In this document: positions 10,101-18,606 of the stretch, piece by piece
Position numbering within the stretch: position 1 is the stretch's first letter
Layout: each line of letters opens with the position of its first letter
Assembly: GCF_003260125.1 (NCBI RefSeq)
Contig: NZ_QHKO01000002.1
Span: forward strand, 62,001 to 126,000
From: Lujinxingia litoralis
GTDB lineage: Bacteria; Myxococcota_A; Bradymonadia; Bradymonadales; Bradymonadaceae
Length of the DNA stretch: 64,000 nt
Reading direction: 5' to 3'
The notes under the pieces: generated by a model
What the model was told of the DNA's origin: nothing
The model's database searches: none
Seen by the model: only the letters and a program-made list of their open reading frames with translations
Translations under genes and position numbers: made by a program

Positions 10101-10612
10101 GGGGAACGCTTTTCCTGGATGAAATCGGCGATATCTCACCGAAGACGCAGGTGGCGCTGCTTCGCGTGCTCCAACAGGGGACTTTTGAGCGCGTAGGTGG
10201 TACGGAAACCCGCCAGGTGGATGTGCGTGTGGTGGCGGCAACGAACCGGGATCTTGAAACCCTTGTAAAAGAGGGAGGCTTTCGCCTGGATCTCTACTAC
10301 CGGCTTAAGGGCTTTGTGATTGAGATGCCGGCGCTACGCGAACGTCGTGAGGATATACCGCTGTTGCTGGAGCATTTTGCAACGAAGTTCAGCGCTGGTA
10401 CTCCGGCGCCTGGATTTGCTCCCGAGGTCATGCAGTTTCTGGCGCGTTACAGCTGGCGCGGCAATATTCGAGAGTTGGAGAACTTCGTACAGAGTGTGCT
10501 GCTTTTTGTGGAAGGGCCACGTGTGGAATTGCACCACCTCAAGGAGTTTGAAGACTTTTCTCCAGCTCCGAGATCGACACAGCCCTTCCGGATATCGAGC
10601 TGCACCCGGTGA
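7136..10612 (+). CDS. TPR-containing sigma54 activator, truncated before its DNA-binding domain
   Basis: 1158 residues in three parts: an N-terminal region of about 400 residues resembling the sensory half of large STAND-like regulators, a long TPR-like helical region to about 880, and a sigma54-interacting AAA+ domain. That domain has Walker A GESGTGKE, the sigma54 contact loop GAFTGA, Walker [10 protein letters not shown] and the sensor segment [11 protein letters not shown]. The frame then ends in a short non-homologous tail at 10612. The expected Fis-type helix-turn-helix is encoded in the next frame (10609-10908), so this is either a frameshifted gene or a two-polypeptide activator. The ATG is preceded by GAGGAG eight bases upstream. 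Confidence 0.88.
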   Translation: MQQNSEQRHTPESKSDIPVAALIEGERCGVVRCRGLSEASARLGEGGARAQLAERGWRYVVCDARHLEPGRSALQQMFGMWIGTLHPSGREAAEAQFDTLALLMRMQPGEQPLERQRLVCDATVGLSEELMEAAPVVLMVLAAEQLTSLDRAALRALVSYHAEQPLPGGGASHRLVVAVADQGMPLGEDLSYEDLEQAEYSREVTRAFLCDERVVDRVLASTGGCPERLEAILGALPASNDELATLRIARLSEGARHLFDYVALAGRELELSFVDGLLQGGGVVALRELRGAGLVTRRIDAGSVQINVASADLSRVALAGLGAERRRRLHAALAYRALECSSHGDAGFIAKHALAAGELELGARFALPAARQMMRWGRWEEARGLLKKLQTVELPPDEAGELHRIGAAIGEARGEWLEALAHCGHLRRYTIERKDRVALELRIAMLLVQLGRPELAEARYDEAARHLERIDSPADMGQMRVKVLLGYGEVAYQRGQHERAYQQAEAVLAQCERSSESGRQELAVRAHSLMGKVGLFRGELAHAREAFAASAALARRCGLEGEEARAEANLGVVAVQQRDYGEAQRRLLRALEQAQRGVASVSRLNCWLNLGIVDQRRGDYAGALAQFERSLRAAQAERHEVGYEVASHNLITLLQDMGAFEVAWEMIERAASKRSHRGHFASRWAPMLRAQLLFDQARYEEAATAFAQAEEHLAESPRLYGVEMRLRRAEALLELGQRARAQDVFQSVDVGDGDDPQSRALNSKLKGLMSCGAESAEMLDTAAVELTRIGLFRDGLSARVESARRWLELGQRERTRLLLERGLADLRERASTLPSAYRKGFFEVPVHRALIELFQQLDGQLPDEIRVSLGDAPCEVASQRVESAQVTVWRSRYATMVGQDPRLFQVFRFIDRVAPGETTVLLSGESGTGKELAAEAIHRQSERVDGPFIRVNCAAFVEELLLSELFGHEKGAFTGALRQKEGLFELADGGTLFLDEIGDISPKTQVALLRVLQQGTFERVGGTETRQVDVRVVAATNRDLETLVKEGGFRLDLYYRLKGFVIEMPALRERREDIPLLLEHFATKFSAGTPAPGFAPEVMQFLARYSWRGNIRELENFVQSVLLFVEGPRVELHHLKEFEDFSPAPRSTQPFRISSCTR

Positions 10613-10908
10613 GCGATTTTCCGGGGGCTGCAGATGTGGTTCCGATGGTTCCGGTCACAAAGGATGCTTTTCCGGAGGTAAGTGTCGACCCGGAAGAGGC
10701 TCTGATCGAGCAGATCGTGGCCGAGGGACTTTCCCTTACCCGCTTTAAGAAGCGTTTGGAGATGGAGTGCATTAAGCGAGCTCTTGAGGAGACGGGGGGG
10801 AACATCACACGCGCGGCGGAGATTCTGCAGATGAAGCGGCCACGGTTGAGCCAGATCATTAATTCCACGCCTGCGTTAACGGCGCTGAAAGAATCCCTGG
10901 TTGGGTGA
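10609..10908 (+). CDS. Fis-type helix-turn-helix domain, detached C-terminal part of the sigma54 activator
   Basis: 99 residues from a GTG that overlaps the stop of the activator gene (GTGA). The C-terminal half carries the Fis-family motif: [20 protein letters not shown] followed by [12 protein letters not shown], which is how sigma54 activators bind upstream enhancer sites. The frame is also open and protein-like upstream of the GTG, back to a TGA at 10549, which suggests it was once fused to the upstream gene. If expressed alone it would be a free DNA-binding domain without an ATPase. It may instead be read by a frame change, or the break may be a sequencing error. Confidence 0.7.
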   Translation: MSDFPGAADVVPMVPVTKDAFPEVSVDPEEALIEQIVAEGLSLTRFKKRLEMECIKRALEETGGNITRAAEILQMKRPRLSQIINSTPALTALKESLVG

Positions 10909-10915
10909 GGCGGTC

Positions 10916-11746
10916 ATGATGAAACGTACACTGATAGCGTTGATTGCTCTGGGGCTGGTTGCCTGTGGGCAAAGTGGCGAAGATGGCGGGCCAGGCGATG
11001 GCCTTACGTCGCAGGGGCACCAGTCCGTTCGGGTGACCCCGGAGTTTCGGCTTAGCGGCATCGGAGAGTTGCCGGAGGAGCTGATCATTGAGGAGGTCGG
11101 GCTCGCGATCACCGAGATTCGTCTGCAGCCGGTGGTCGGATCGGAGGTTGCCTATTCCACGACACGTCCATTCGGGCTGAGTTTCGATCTGTCGCGCGGA
11201 GAAAGTGCGATTCAGGGCATGCCGGTAGAGTTTCCTCAGAGCGGTCGCTACCTGGTGAGCGTGCGGATGGAGCCTTTAAGTGAAGGGGAGCGTGCCGAGC
11301 TCGACCCGATGGACGCTGCTGACGTGCCGGAGGGAAGCCTGGAACTCAACGGGCTCGTTCGCTATGGCGCGGTGGCGGACGGAAAGGTTGGCGGTAATGA
11401 CGAAGATGGAAATCCCTTGCCGCTGCCGTTTGAGCGTACGCGCGTGGAGATCGTGGATACGGACACGGGATGGACGCCTTTTCACTACGAGAGCAACCGT
11501 GCGGTTTTCTTTGCGCTGTCCAACGTGGAGTTAAGCCCGGGGGACCAGACGCTGGTTTTCACGTTTGATCTGAATCAGTGGGCGATTCGGGCACTTGAGC
11601 CGATCGTGGAGGCTGTAGAGTCCGTTGGTCGCCAGGGACAGGCCGGAGAGGTGATTCACATCAGCCCGAGTCTGGATTCCGGGACCGACGGCGCTGAAGT
11701 GCTGGCGCGCACTGCGACGGTTGCGGCACTGCCTCAGGGGTACTGA
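10916..11746 (+). CDS. Putative lipoprotein of unknown function
   Basis: About 276 residues with a standard lipoprotein signal (LIALGLVACGQS). The mature part is beta-rich, with repeated short strands such as VRVTPEFRLSGIGEL and VGLAITEIRLQP; the layout recalls lipoproteins that carry an immunoglobulin-like fold, but I cannot name the family. Start chosen at the first of two adjacent ATG codons, with GGGTGAGG upstream, eight bases after the stop of the helix-turn-helix gene, so it is probably cotranscribed with the activator and might be one of its targets. A strong terminator follows. Confidence 0.75.
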   Translation: MMKRTLIALIALGLVACGQSGEDGGPGDGLTSQGHQSVRVTPEFRLSGIGELPEELIIEEVGLAITEIRLQPVVGSEVAYSTTRPFGLSFDLSRGESAIQGMPVEFPQSGRYLVSVRMEPLSEGERAELDPMDAADVPEGSLELNGLVRYGAVADGKVGGNDEDGNPLPLPFERTRVEIVDTDTGWTPFHYESNRAVFFALSNVELSPGDQTLVFTFDLNQWAIRALEPIVEAVESVGRQGQAGEVIHISPSLDSGTDGAEVLARTATVAALPQGY

Positions 11747-11793
11747 GGTCAGCGGGGAAAACGCCGGACAGAATGCCTCTGTCTGCGGGCATG

Positions 11794-11832
11794 TAAAAAC
11801 GCCCCGGGCTTACAGGCCTCGGGGCGTTTTTA
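11794..11832. terminator. Bidirectional Rho-independent terminator
   Basis: AAAAACGCCCCG pairs with CGGGGCGTTTTT across a 13-base loop. A-runs on one side and T-runs on the other let it work for both the plus-strand lipoprotein gene and the minus-strand acyl-CoA operon. Confidence 0.9.
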
Positions 11833-11863
11833 GTGGGAGAAAGCCGGAGGCCTCAGTTGGTGA

Positions 11864-12829
11864 TCAGTGCTTGCTGGACAACAGGGCGTTGAGCACCTGG
11901 TCGGCAGCGGCGTAGGCATCGGTTCGGCCCGAGATGAAGGCGTCGGCGAGTTCCTTGATAAGGTCGTCTGCCGCCACGTGCTGCAAGCGCGCGTGAAGCT
12001 CGGTGCGGGCGATCAGCCCGATAAGGTGCCGGGCGCGCTCGCGGCGGCGCGTCTCTTCGGGGGCGCTGGCTTCCAGCCAGCTTCGATGCTCCAGGATGGT
12101 CTCCATCAGCGCTTCGACGCCGGTCCCGTCGCTGGCCTGGGTGCCCTGTATCTGCGGGTACCATTCGTCTTCTTCCGTGGTGACCTGGCGGTGCAGAGCA
12201 AGCATGGAGCGGATCTCTCGCTGGAGGCGCGCATGGCCGGCGACATCCTTTTTGTTGAGCGCGAAGATGTCGGCGATCTCCATCAGTCCGGCTTTGTCGG
12301 CCTGAACGTCGTCGCCGAGCCCGGGCACCAGTACAACCACACTGGTGTCGGCCAGGCGGACAATGTCGACCTCGTCCTGGCCCACGCCGACGGTCTCAAC
12401 AATGATCCAGTCAAAGCCCATGGCGTCGAGCACCTGTACCATGGCCGGTGTGGAGCGGGAGATGCCGCCGAGGTTGCCGCGAGTGGCCACCGAGCGGATG
12501 AATACGCCCGGATCCATGGCGTGCTGCTGCATACGGACGCGGTCGCCCAGGATCGCGCCGCCGGAAAAAGGGCTTGTGGGATCGATGGCCACGCAGCCCA
12601 CGGTTTTCCCACGCGCACGAAGGGCACCGATAAGGCGATTGACCAGCGTGGATTTGCCCGAGCCTGGGTTGCCAGTGACCCCCAGTATGTAGGCTCCACC
12701 GGTATGTGTGGATAGCTCAGCAAGTATCGGGCGTGCCAGTGGCGAGCCGTCGTCTACCAGGCGCATCAGCCGTGCGGCGGCGCGGGTTTCTCCCTTGAGG
12801 ATACGACTGGCAAGATCATCGGCATTCAT
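11864..12829 (-). CDS. meaB: Methylmalonyl-CoA mutase-associated GTPase MeaB
   Basis: A 321-residue G3E-family P-loop GTPase, chaperone of B12-dependent acyl-CoA mutases: it gates cofactor loading and removes damaged cobalamin. Walker A is GNPGSGKST at about 53-61, DPTSPFSGGAILGDR is the family's switch segment, ETVGVGQ is the Walker B/switch II motif, and LNKKD gives guanine specificity. Its start codon overlaps the previous gene's stop by one base (TGATG). It is the last gene of a six-gene operon that also encodes a separate B12-binding mutase subunit, but no catalytic mutase subunit is in the window. Confidence 0.93.
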   Translation of the reverse strand: MNADDLASRILKGETRAAARLMRLVDDGSPLARPILAELSTHTGGAYILGVTGNPGSGKSTLVNRLIGALRARGKTVGCVAIDPTSPFSGGAILGDRVRMQQHAMDPGVFIRSVATRGNLGGISRSTPAMVQVLDAMGFDWIIVETVGVGQDEVDIVRLADTSVVVLVPGLGDDVQADKAGLMEIADIFALNKKDVAGHARLQREIRSMLALHRQVTTEEDEWYPQIQGTQASDGTGVEALMETILEHRSWLEASAPEETRRRERARHLIGLIARTELHARLQHVAADDLIKELADAFISGRTDAYAAADQVLNALLSSKH

Positions 12830-13800
12830 CAGGAGTGCTCCCAGAGTGCCAGGGTGGAGAGTTGGACGGCGTCGCGGAAGTGACGCTCTACCGGGTACTC
12901 ACGGGTGTAGCCGTAGCCTCCGTGGATTTGAAGGGCCTCATCTGCCACCGTGAACGCACACTCTCGGGCCAGGCGAAACGCCAGACGGCTATCGCGAGGC
13001 GACGCGCTAAGACAGGCGCGGTAGGTCAATTGCCGGGCGCCTTCGAGTTCGGTGGCCATCGTGGCGAGCTTGAATTGAATGGCCTGAAATCCGTGAAGGG
13101 GGCGCTGAAACTGGTGTCGTTCCTCGGCATAGGAGAGGGCCAGGCGCAGCGCGCCGGTCGCGATGCCCACGCCTACCGCGGCTAATAGCGCGCCAGCACG
13201 GATCAGGAAGTCGCGGTCGCCGGAGGTCTGCTCGACCAGCAGTTCGCCCTGCGGCGAATCGCTCATCTGCAGCCGAGAGACGCCTCGGAGCCCGAGGGTT
13301 TTGGAAGCATCGCTGGGCTGTGCAAGTTCGATGAGTCCCCAGGAGGCCGGGCGTTGGCCGTCCTCAGGGGCCCGGAACACCGCGTGTGTGGCACCAGGGG
13401 GAGCGACAATGTGGATGGAGCGCTGGGTACTCGCGCCCGGAGAGCACCAGGCGGCGGCCACCGGGGGCGTGCCCATCGCCGCGCTTTCGAGCAGCGCGTG
13501 GTTGCCCATGGCGAGGGCGGGCACGACCACGGCGTTGCTCAGGGCAATGGCCGTCGCGACCGAGGCATCTCGGGAGGCAAGTTCTTCAACGGCCAGCGCC
13601 CCGGTCAGGAGGTCAAAGCCGGCTCCCCCCTGATGTTCGGGGACCGCCAGACTCCAGAGACCCAGCTCGGTGAGCCCGGTTGGCCAGGTGCTTTGCGGGG
13701 TGGCGTCTCGCGCGGAGGCGCTCTCGGCCAACTTGTCGTCGGCGAAGCGACGCAGGGTCTGGCGCAGGATCTGCTGATCTTCAGACAACTGGAAGTTCAT
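12829..13800 (-). CDS. Divergent short acyl-CoA dehydrogenase-like protein
   Basis: 323 residues against about 380 for a normal acyl-CoA dehydrogenase. The N-terminal helical domain (LSEDQQILRQTLRRFADDKL, LAVPEHQGGAGFD) and C-terminal helical domain (YAEERHQFQRPLHGFQ, QIHGGYGYTREYPVERHFRDA) are clear. The middle beta domain is short and lacks the usual flavin-contact segments. After FRDA the protein ends in VQLSTLALWEHS, where active enzymes have a YEGT-type segment with the catalytic Glu. It may be inactive, or a partner subunit for the full-length dehydrogenase two genes upstream. It shares one base with meaB. Confidence 0.82.
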   Translation of the reverse strand: MNFQLSEDQQILRQTLRRFADDKLAESASARDATPQSTWPTGLTELGLWSLAVPEHQGGAGFDLLTGALAVEELASRDASVATAIALSNAVVVPALAMGNHALLESAAMGTPPVAAAWCSPGASTQRSIHIVAPPGATHAVFRAPEDGQRPASWGLIELAQPSDASKTLGLRGVSRLQMSDSPQGELLVEQTSGDRDFLIRAGALLAAVGVGIATGALRLALSYAEERHQFQRPLHGFQAIQFKLATMATELEGARQLTYRACLSASPRDSRLAFRLARECAFTVADEALQIHGGYGYTREYPVERHFRDAVQLSTLALWEHS

Positions 13801-13835
13801 ATCTACAGCTCAAGGGCTCGGCCCCACAGTGGGGC

Positions 13836-14255
13836 TCAGGCGTATTTGCGTTCGCACTCGTTGCGCACAAACTCAATGACCTCGGTGGTCGGTGTGCCCG
13901 GGGTGAAGATGGCACGGACTCCGGCCTCTTTGAGGGCGTCGATATCGCCGGCAGGAATGATGCCTCCGCCGAAGACGAAGATGTCGCCGGCGCCTTCTTC
14001 GTTGAGCTGCCGTACCACTTCAGGCATGAGCGTGTTGTGGGCACCGGAGAGAATCGAGAGTCCGATGCAATCAACGTCTTCCTGGATTGCCGTGCGCACG
14101 AGCATCTCAGGGGTCTGATGCAGACCGCTGTAGATGACCTCGAAGCCGGCATCGCGCAGCGCACGGGCGATGACCTTGGCGCCGCGGTCATGGCCGTCGA
14201 GGCCGGGCTTGCCAATAAGGACGCGATAGGTTGTGGGGTGAGTGGCGTCTGCCAT
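13836..14255 (-). CDS. Cobalamin-binding small subunit of an acyl-CoA mutase
   Basis: 139 residues forming a single B12-binding Rossmann domain. The DxHxxG motif is DGHDRG at 20-25, where His22 is the lower axial ligand of cobalt; GLSILSGAH and FVFGGGII follow as in methylmalonyl-CoA mutase C-terminal domains. Such free subunits pair with a separate catalytic subunit in split mutases (methylmalonyl-CoA, isobutyryl-CoA or 2-hydroxyisobutyryl-CoA mutase). The partner must be elsewhere in the genome. meaB two genes downstream is the expected chaperone. Which acyl-CoA is rearranged cannot be told from this subunit. Confidence 0.92.
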   Translation of the reverse strand: MADATHPTTYRVLIGKPGLDGHDRGAKVIARALRDAGFEVIYSGLHQTPEMLVRTAIQEDVDCIGLSILSGAHNTLMPEVVRQLNEEGAGDIFVFGGGIIPAGDIDALKEAGVRAIFTPGTPTTEVIEFVRNECERKYA

Positions 14256-14282
14256 ATCAGCACCTGTGGAAGGTAAGGGGGA

Positions 14283-15410
14283 TTAAGCAACCCCGTGTCG
14301 TATCAGGTCGCGAGCGATGACCACGCGCTGAATCTCGCTGGTGCCCTCGTAGATGCGTGTGACGCGAGCGTCGCGAAGGAGTTTGGCCAGCGGATGATCG
14401 TAGGCGGCGGCTTCGGGACCGACCAGGGCAACGCACTGGCGGGCAACCTCGTTGGCCACCTCGGAGGCCATGAGTTTGGCCATGCTGGCCTGGCGCGAGA
14501 AGTTGGTCGACGCGCTCTCTTTGAGCCAGGCGGCCCGAAGGGTGAGCTGACGTGCAGCCTCCACCCGGGCGTGCATCATCTCCAGGGCATCGGCACAGCG
14601 GGCGCTGCGGTCCAGGCCGGCCTTTGTGGCCCACTCCAGGGCGCCATCGGCGATCCCGATCGATTGACTGGCGATGCCGATGCGGCCTCCGTCGAGCGCC
14701 ATCATGGCGATGCGAAAGCCTTTGCCCAACTCCCCAAGAAGGGCGTCGGGGCCGATGAGCACATCATCAAACGCCAGTGAGACGGTGTTGGAGGCGTGTT
14801 GCCCCATTTTATCTTCGGGCTGGCCGACCGTGATGCCCGGCAGGCGCGAATCGACGATGAAGAGAGAGATTCCCTGATCGTCGCCGTCGACGGAGGTCTG
14901 CGCCCAGACCAGAAAGACGCCGGCGTAGGCGCCGGAGGTAATCCAGGCCTTGGTGCCGGAGAGTCGCCAGCCCTCGGTGGTGCGGGTTGCCCGTGTGAGC
15001 ATTCCCGCTGCGTCGGAGCCACTTCCCGGCTCACTGAGGCAGAACGAGCCGCTGCTGAACTCGCCGGAGGTCATCTTCGGCACAAGCGTGGATGTTTGCG
15101 ACGGAGTGCCGAAGTAAGAGAGGACCTCGCCGACCATGTTGTTGACGGCCATGGTCACGGCGACGGCCGGATCGGCTTTGGCGATGGCTTGTACTGCCAG
15201 GCTGTAGGCGACCACGCCCGCCTGCAGGCCGCCCAGCTCACGGTTGATGTTCACGCCCATGAGCCCGGCGTCGGCCAGGCGCCGAAGATCGTCGAGGGGG
15301 AACTCCCCGGCAGCATCGCGCGCGATCGCCCGGGGAGCCAGATGCTCCCGGGCGATCTGGCGCGCGCGGCGCTGAACATCGACCTGGGTGGGGTTGAGTT
15401 GCGCGTCCAT
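14283..15410 (-). CDS. Acyl-CoA dehydrogenase
   Basis: 375 residues, a complete short/medium-chain acyl-CoA dehydrogenase. It introduces a trans double bond between C2 and C3 of an acyl-CoA using FAD and passes electrons to electron-transfer flavoprotein. Visible motifs: FCLSEPGSGSDA (flavin and substrate contact), GTKAWITSGAYAG, and the C-terminal RIYEGTSEIQR whose Glu is the catalytic base. The ATG overlaps the crotonase stop by one base (TGATG). With hbd and crotonase it covers the first three beta-oxidation steps, probably for short or branched chains such as butyryl-CoA or isobutyryl-CoA (inference). Confidence 0.93.
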   Translation of the reverse strand: MDAQLNPTQVDVQRRARQIAREHLAPRAIARDAAGEFPLDDLRRLADAGLMGVNINRELGGLQAGVVAYSLAVQAIAKADPAVAVTMAVNNMVGEVLSYFGTPSQTSTLVPKMTSGEFSSGSFCLSEPGSGSDAAGMLTRATRTTEGWRLSGTKAWITSGAYAGVFLVWAQTSVDGDDQGISLFIVDSRLPGITVGQPEDKMGQHASNTVSLAFDDVLIGPDALLGELGKGFRIAMMALDGGRIGIASQSIGIADGALEWATKAGLDRSARCADALEMMHARVEAARQLTLRAAWLKESASTNFSRQASMAKLMASEVANEVARQCVALVGPEAAAYDHPLAKLLRDARVTRIYEGTSEIQRVVIARDLIRHGVA

Positions 15411-16192
15411 CAACGCCCCTCAAAGCTGGGGGAGCGTTTCTCGAGGAAGGCCTGCATGCCTTCTTTGCGGTCGTGGGAGTTCCAGAGTCCGGCGAACGCT
15501 TCGACTTCCTTCTGGTTGGCCGCGTGGAGCGGAAGTTCTGCGCCTTCGGTCATCGCCTTTTTGGCCGCGCGAATGGCCAGCGGGCCCTTCGCTCCCATGG
15601 CCTGGGCTCGTGCGATAACCTCGTCCAGGAAGCCCTCCAGGGGGAGAACTTCCAGCGCCAGGCCATAGCGGAGCGCGTCGTCGGCTGAGAGCGTTTTACC
15701 GGTGTAGACCAGCTCACGAGCGCGTTGCCAGCCGATGCGCCGGCCCAGGCGTTGCGTGCCCCCAAAGCCCGGGATGATGCCGAGCCCCACTTCGGGGAGG
15801 CCAAGTTTGGCTTTTTCGCTGACGTAGATCAGGTCGGCAGTCAGCGCGAGCTCCAGGCCACCACCGAGCGCAAACCCGTTGACCGCGGAGATGACCGGGA
15901 AGGGGAGCGCTTCAATGGCATTCATCGCCCGGTGCCCCAGGCTTCCGAACTCGTGCGCTTCGCTCTCGCTGAGATCGGACATCTGCGCGATGTCGGCGCC
16001 GGCCACAAACGCACGGCCCTCGCCGGTGAGGATGAGAGCGCGCACGTCGGTGTTTTCGGCCAGGATGTTCGCGGCCTGATGGAGGTCGCTGAGCACCTGG
16101 GCGTTGAGCGCGTTAAGTTTGTCGGGACGGTTCACCCGGAGGATGGCCACTCCGTCACGGATCTCAAGTTTGAGCGTTTCAAAGGTCGTCAT
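15410..16192 (-). CDS. Enoyl-CoA hydratase (crotonase family)
   Basis: 260 residues. It adds water to 2-enoyl-CoA to give 3-hydroxyacyl-CoA. Oxyanion-hole segments are AFVAGADI and NGFALGGG, and both catalytic glutamates are in place: Glu114 in GLELALTAD and Glu134 in LPEVGLGIIPG. The motif GGTQRLGR is typical of true hydratases rather than isomerases. I chose the ATG at 16192 because GGAG lies five bases upstream; two GTG codons just before it are possible starts. It lies between hbd (nine bases upstream) and the acyl-CoA dehydrogenase. Confidence 0.93.
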   Translation of the reverse strand: MTTFETLKLEIRDGVAILRVNRPDKLNALNAQVLSDLHQAANILAENTDVRALILTGEGRAFVAGADIAQMSDLSESEAHEFGSLGHRAMNAIEALPFPVISAVNGFALGGGLELALTADLIYVSEKAKLGLPEVGLGIIPGFGGTQRLGRRIGWQRARELVYTGKTLSADDALRYGLALEVLPLEGFLDEVIARAQAMGAKGPLAIRAAKKAMTEGAELPLHAANQKEVEAFAGLWNSHDRKEGMQAFLEKRSPSFEGR

Positions 16193-16201
16193 CACCACTC
16201 C

Positions 16202-17062
16202 TTATTTGCTGTAGTCGTAGAAGCCACGACCGCTCTTGCGTCCGAGCCAGCCGGCATTGACGTAATTGCGAAGCAGGGGGCAGGGGCGATACTTGCTGTC
16301 GCCGAGATCGTTATGGAGCACCTCCATGATCGCCAGGCAGGTGTCCAGGCCGATGAAGTCAGCCAGGGTCAGCGGGCCCATGGGCTGGTTGGTGCCGAGC
16401 TTCATCGCGGTGTCGATATCTTCGACCGAACCTACGCCTTCCATCAGCGTGTAGACCGCCTCGTTGATCATGGGCATCAGGATGCGGTTGACGATAAAGC
16501 CGGCGTAATCCTGAGCAAATACGGTGGTTTTGCCCATGGTCTCGGCAACCGCCTTGACGGTGGCGCTGGTCTCATCGCTGGTGGCCAGCCCTTCGATGAG
16601 TTCGACGAGCTTCATCAGGGGGACCGGGTTCATAAAGTGCATGCCCACGACTTTGTCGGGACGCGTGGTGGCACCGGCGATCTGGGTGATGGAGATGCTG
16701 GAAGTGTTCGAAGCCAGGATGGCATGCGCCGGGGTGATCTCGTCGAGCTTCTTGAAGAGGTCGAGTTTGATCTGAAGGTTCTCGACGATGGCTTCAATGA
16801 CGAGATCACTCTCGGAGAAGTCGTTGAGGTCGGTGGTGGTGGTCAACCGCCCAAGCGCGGCGTCACGGTCGTCGGCACTGAGACGCTCTTTGCTCACGAG
16901 CTTGTCGAGGCTCTTGTTGATGCTCTTGAGCGCGGCGTTGAGTGCGTCCTGGTTGAGATCGGAGAGGATCACGTTAAAGCCGGCCACTGCGGCCACCTGA
17001 GCGATACCGTTGCCCATCTGGCCGGCGCCAATCACACCAATGGTCTTGATCGAGCTCGACAT
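16202..17062 (-). CDS. hbd: 3-hydroxybutyryl-CoA / 3-hydroxyacyl-CoA dehydrogenase
   Basis: 286 residues, first gene of the acyl-CoA operon. It oxidises (S)-3-hydroxyacyl-CoA with NAD(P). The N-terminal Rossmann fold starts with [13 protein letters not shown] (GAGQMG at 12-17). SNTSSISIT and the catalytic-His motif [17 protein letters not shown] follow, then the C-terminal dimer domain with [15 protein letters not shown] and [14 protein letters not shown] at the end. Size and ending match the single-domain Hbd group used in butanoyl-CoA metabolism. The ATG is preceded by GGAGGAAAT, a strong ribosome site. Confidence 0.94.
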   Translation of the reverse strand: MSSSIKTIGVIGAGQMGNGIAQVAAVAGFNVILSDLNQDALNAALKSINKSLDKLVSKERLSADDRDAALGRLTTTTDLNDFSESDLVIEAIVENLQIKLDLFKKLDEITPAHAILASNTSSISITQIAGATTRPDKVVGMHFMNPVPLMKLVELIEGLATSDETSATVKAVAETMGKTTVFAQDYAGFIVNRILMPMINEAVYTLMEGVGSVEDIDTAMKLGTNQPMGPLTLADFIGLDTCLAIMEVLHNDLGDSKYRPCPLLRNYVNAGWLGRKSGRGFYDYSK

Positions 17063-17256
17063 ATTTCCTCCGTCAGAGAATACAGCAAGTGCGTGAATTG
17101 AGAGGCCCGCAGCGGGGCGCCGGGCATGGTTAGCACGGCGAGTTTTAGGGGGTCAAATCACCCGGGTCTGACTCGCTGGTCAGCCTGTCTGTGCTGTGCG
17201 ATAGTGACGTGCCCTGAATCTAAATGTGTTTGACCGATCTCGCAGCGGTGTCCTTG

Positions 17257-18606
17257 ATGGCCATTTGCCCGAATTGCAAGACGCAAGCTGAGCGCGCCTT
17301 TGAGCCGTGCACCCGTTGCACCGGCTATTTCGTGATTGAGGATGTCGAGCACGCCAGCCACCCCGACGACCGTCTTCTGGGGCGAGAGATCGGGGGGCGC
17401 TTTATTGTGGCGGCGATTCTGGGAAGCGGCTCCATGGGTTACGTCTACAAGGCGTATCAGGCCCAGGTCGATCGCATGGTGGCGCTCAAGATCTTTCACT
17501 CCGACAAGGTTGAGGGCACGCTGATGGGGCAGCGTTCGGCCGATACCTCCGCGCCTGGAAGTCGAGACCGCTTCGCCCAGGAGGCCCGGGTCCTGGCCAA
17601 ACTTTCCCATCCCAACTGCGTGACGCTCTACGATTTTGGCGTCAGCGCCGACGGGAATTTTCTTTATATCGCCATGGAATACGTGGCCGGGGTGTCCTTA
17701 AGAAAGGCCGTTCGTCGTGGTCTGAAGAACGATGCCATTTTGGAGATCGCCCGGCAGATGCTGATGGCGCTACGAGAGGCGCATACCCTGGATATCGTGC
17801 ACCGCGATTTGAAGCCGGAGAACATCATCCTTTCGTATCGCCGCTCCACCGATGAGCAGATCGTTAAGGTGCTCGACTTCGGAATTGCCAAGTTGCTGCA
17901 GCAGGAGACAGACCAAGCACGCACCGCGGCGGGGCTTCTCTTTGGTACACCTGCCTACATGAGCCCTGAGCAATGTCGGGGGGAGTCGGAGATTTGCCCG
18001 GCGACAGACATCTATGCGCTGGGGTGCATGCTCTTCGAGATGACCTGCGGCGGGTTGCCCTACATCTCCAATTCGCCTCAGGACATGGTGCGTATGCACC
18101 AGCATGCGCCTCTCCCCGAGTTCAAGCCCCGGTCGGGGCTAAAGGTGCCGCCGGGGCTGGAGACCTTTGTGCGCACCTGCATGGCAAAACTCCCGGGCGA
18201 TCGCTATGCCGATGCGCATGTCGCGCTGGCGGCGTTTGAGCGGCTCGTCGGGCAAGGCTCGCCACAGGCGCTTCAGGTGCCATTTCCCGAAGCGTCGACA
18301 CGACGCCGGCGAGTGACCGTGCCCGAGAATCGGATCTCCGGAGAGCCGATCGAACTCACGCTTCAGCCTCCGTTCGAGGGAGCGAAGGCGGAAGCGCCTC
18401 CGGAGCGGGCGCTGTCGATGGAGCGTGCGTTGCCTCACGCTGCGCTTACGGCGACGTCTCATGGGCAGGGGGCGCCTCGCCATCAGCGCTCGGGAGTCAG
18501 TACGTTGCTGGAGAGCAATCGCACGCTGGTGTTCATCGCTTTGAGCGCTGTGATGCTATTTAGCCTGTTGCTTCTGACGTACATCTATCTTTCCGCCAGC
18601 TCTTAA
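17257..18606 (+). CDS. Ser/Thr protein kinase with N-terminal zinc ribbon and C-terminal membrane anchor
   Basis: 449 residues from the chosen ATG. Residues 1-25 hold two CxxC pairs (CPNC and CTRC), a zinc ribbon. The Hanks-type kinase domain follows: glycine loop ILGSGSMGYVYKA, VALKIF with the ATP-binding Lys, HRDLKPEN with catalytic Asp near 184, DFGIAKLL, and GTPAYMSPEQ. A linker of about 120 residues rich in Pro, Arg and Ala leads to one transmembrane helix at the very end (VFIALSAVMLFSLLLLTYIY). The C-terminal anchor leaves the kinase in the cytoplasm with almost nothing outside, so it is unlikely to sense an external ligand directly. Its gene ends overlapping the convergent oxidoreductase gene by four bases. 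Confidence 0.92.
   Translation: MAICPNCKTQAERAFEPCTRCTGYFVIEDVEHASHPDDRLLGREIGGRFIVAAILGSGSMGYVYKAYQAQVDRMVALKIFHSDKVEGTLMGQRSADTSAPGSRDRFAQEARVLAKLSHPNCVTLYDFGVSADGNFLYIAMEYVAGVSLRKAVRRGLKNDAILEIARQMLMALREAHTLDIVHRDLKPENIILSYRRSTDEQIVKVLDFGIAKLLQQETDQARTAAGLLFGTPAYMSPEQCRGESEICPATDIYALGCMLFEMTCGGLPYISNSPQDMVRMHQHAPLPEFKPRSGLKVPPGLETFVRTCMAKLPGDRYADAHVALAAFERLVGQGSPQALQVPFPEASTRRRRVTVPENRISGEPIELTLQPPFEGAKAEAPPERALSMERALPHAALTATSHGQGAPRHQRSGVSTLLESNRTLVFIALSAVMLFSLLLLTYIYLSASS

Noticed and set aside
15725..17101. Long open frame opposite hbd and crotonase
   Set aside because: Shadow of two well-supported genes; composition rich in His/Asp/Val as expected from antisense of GC-rich coding DNA.
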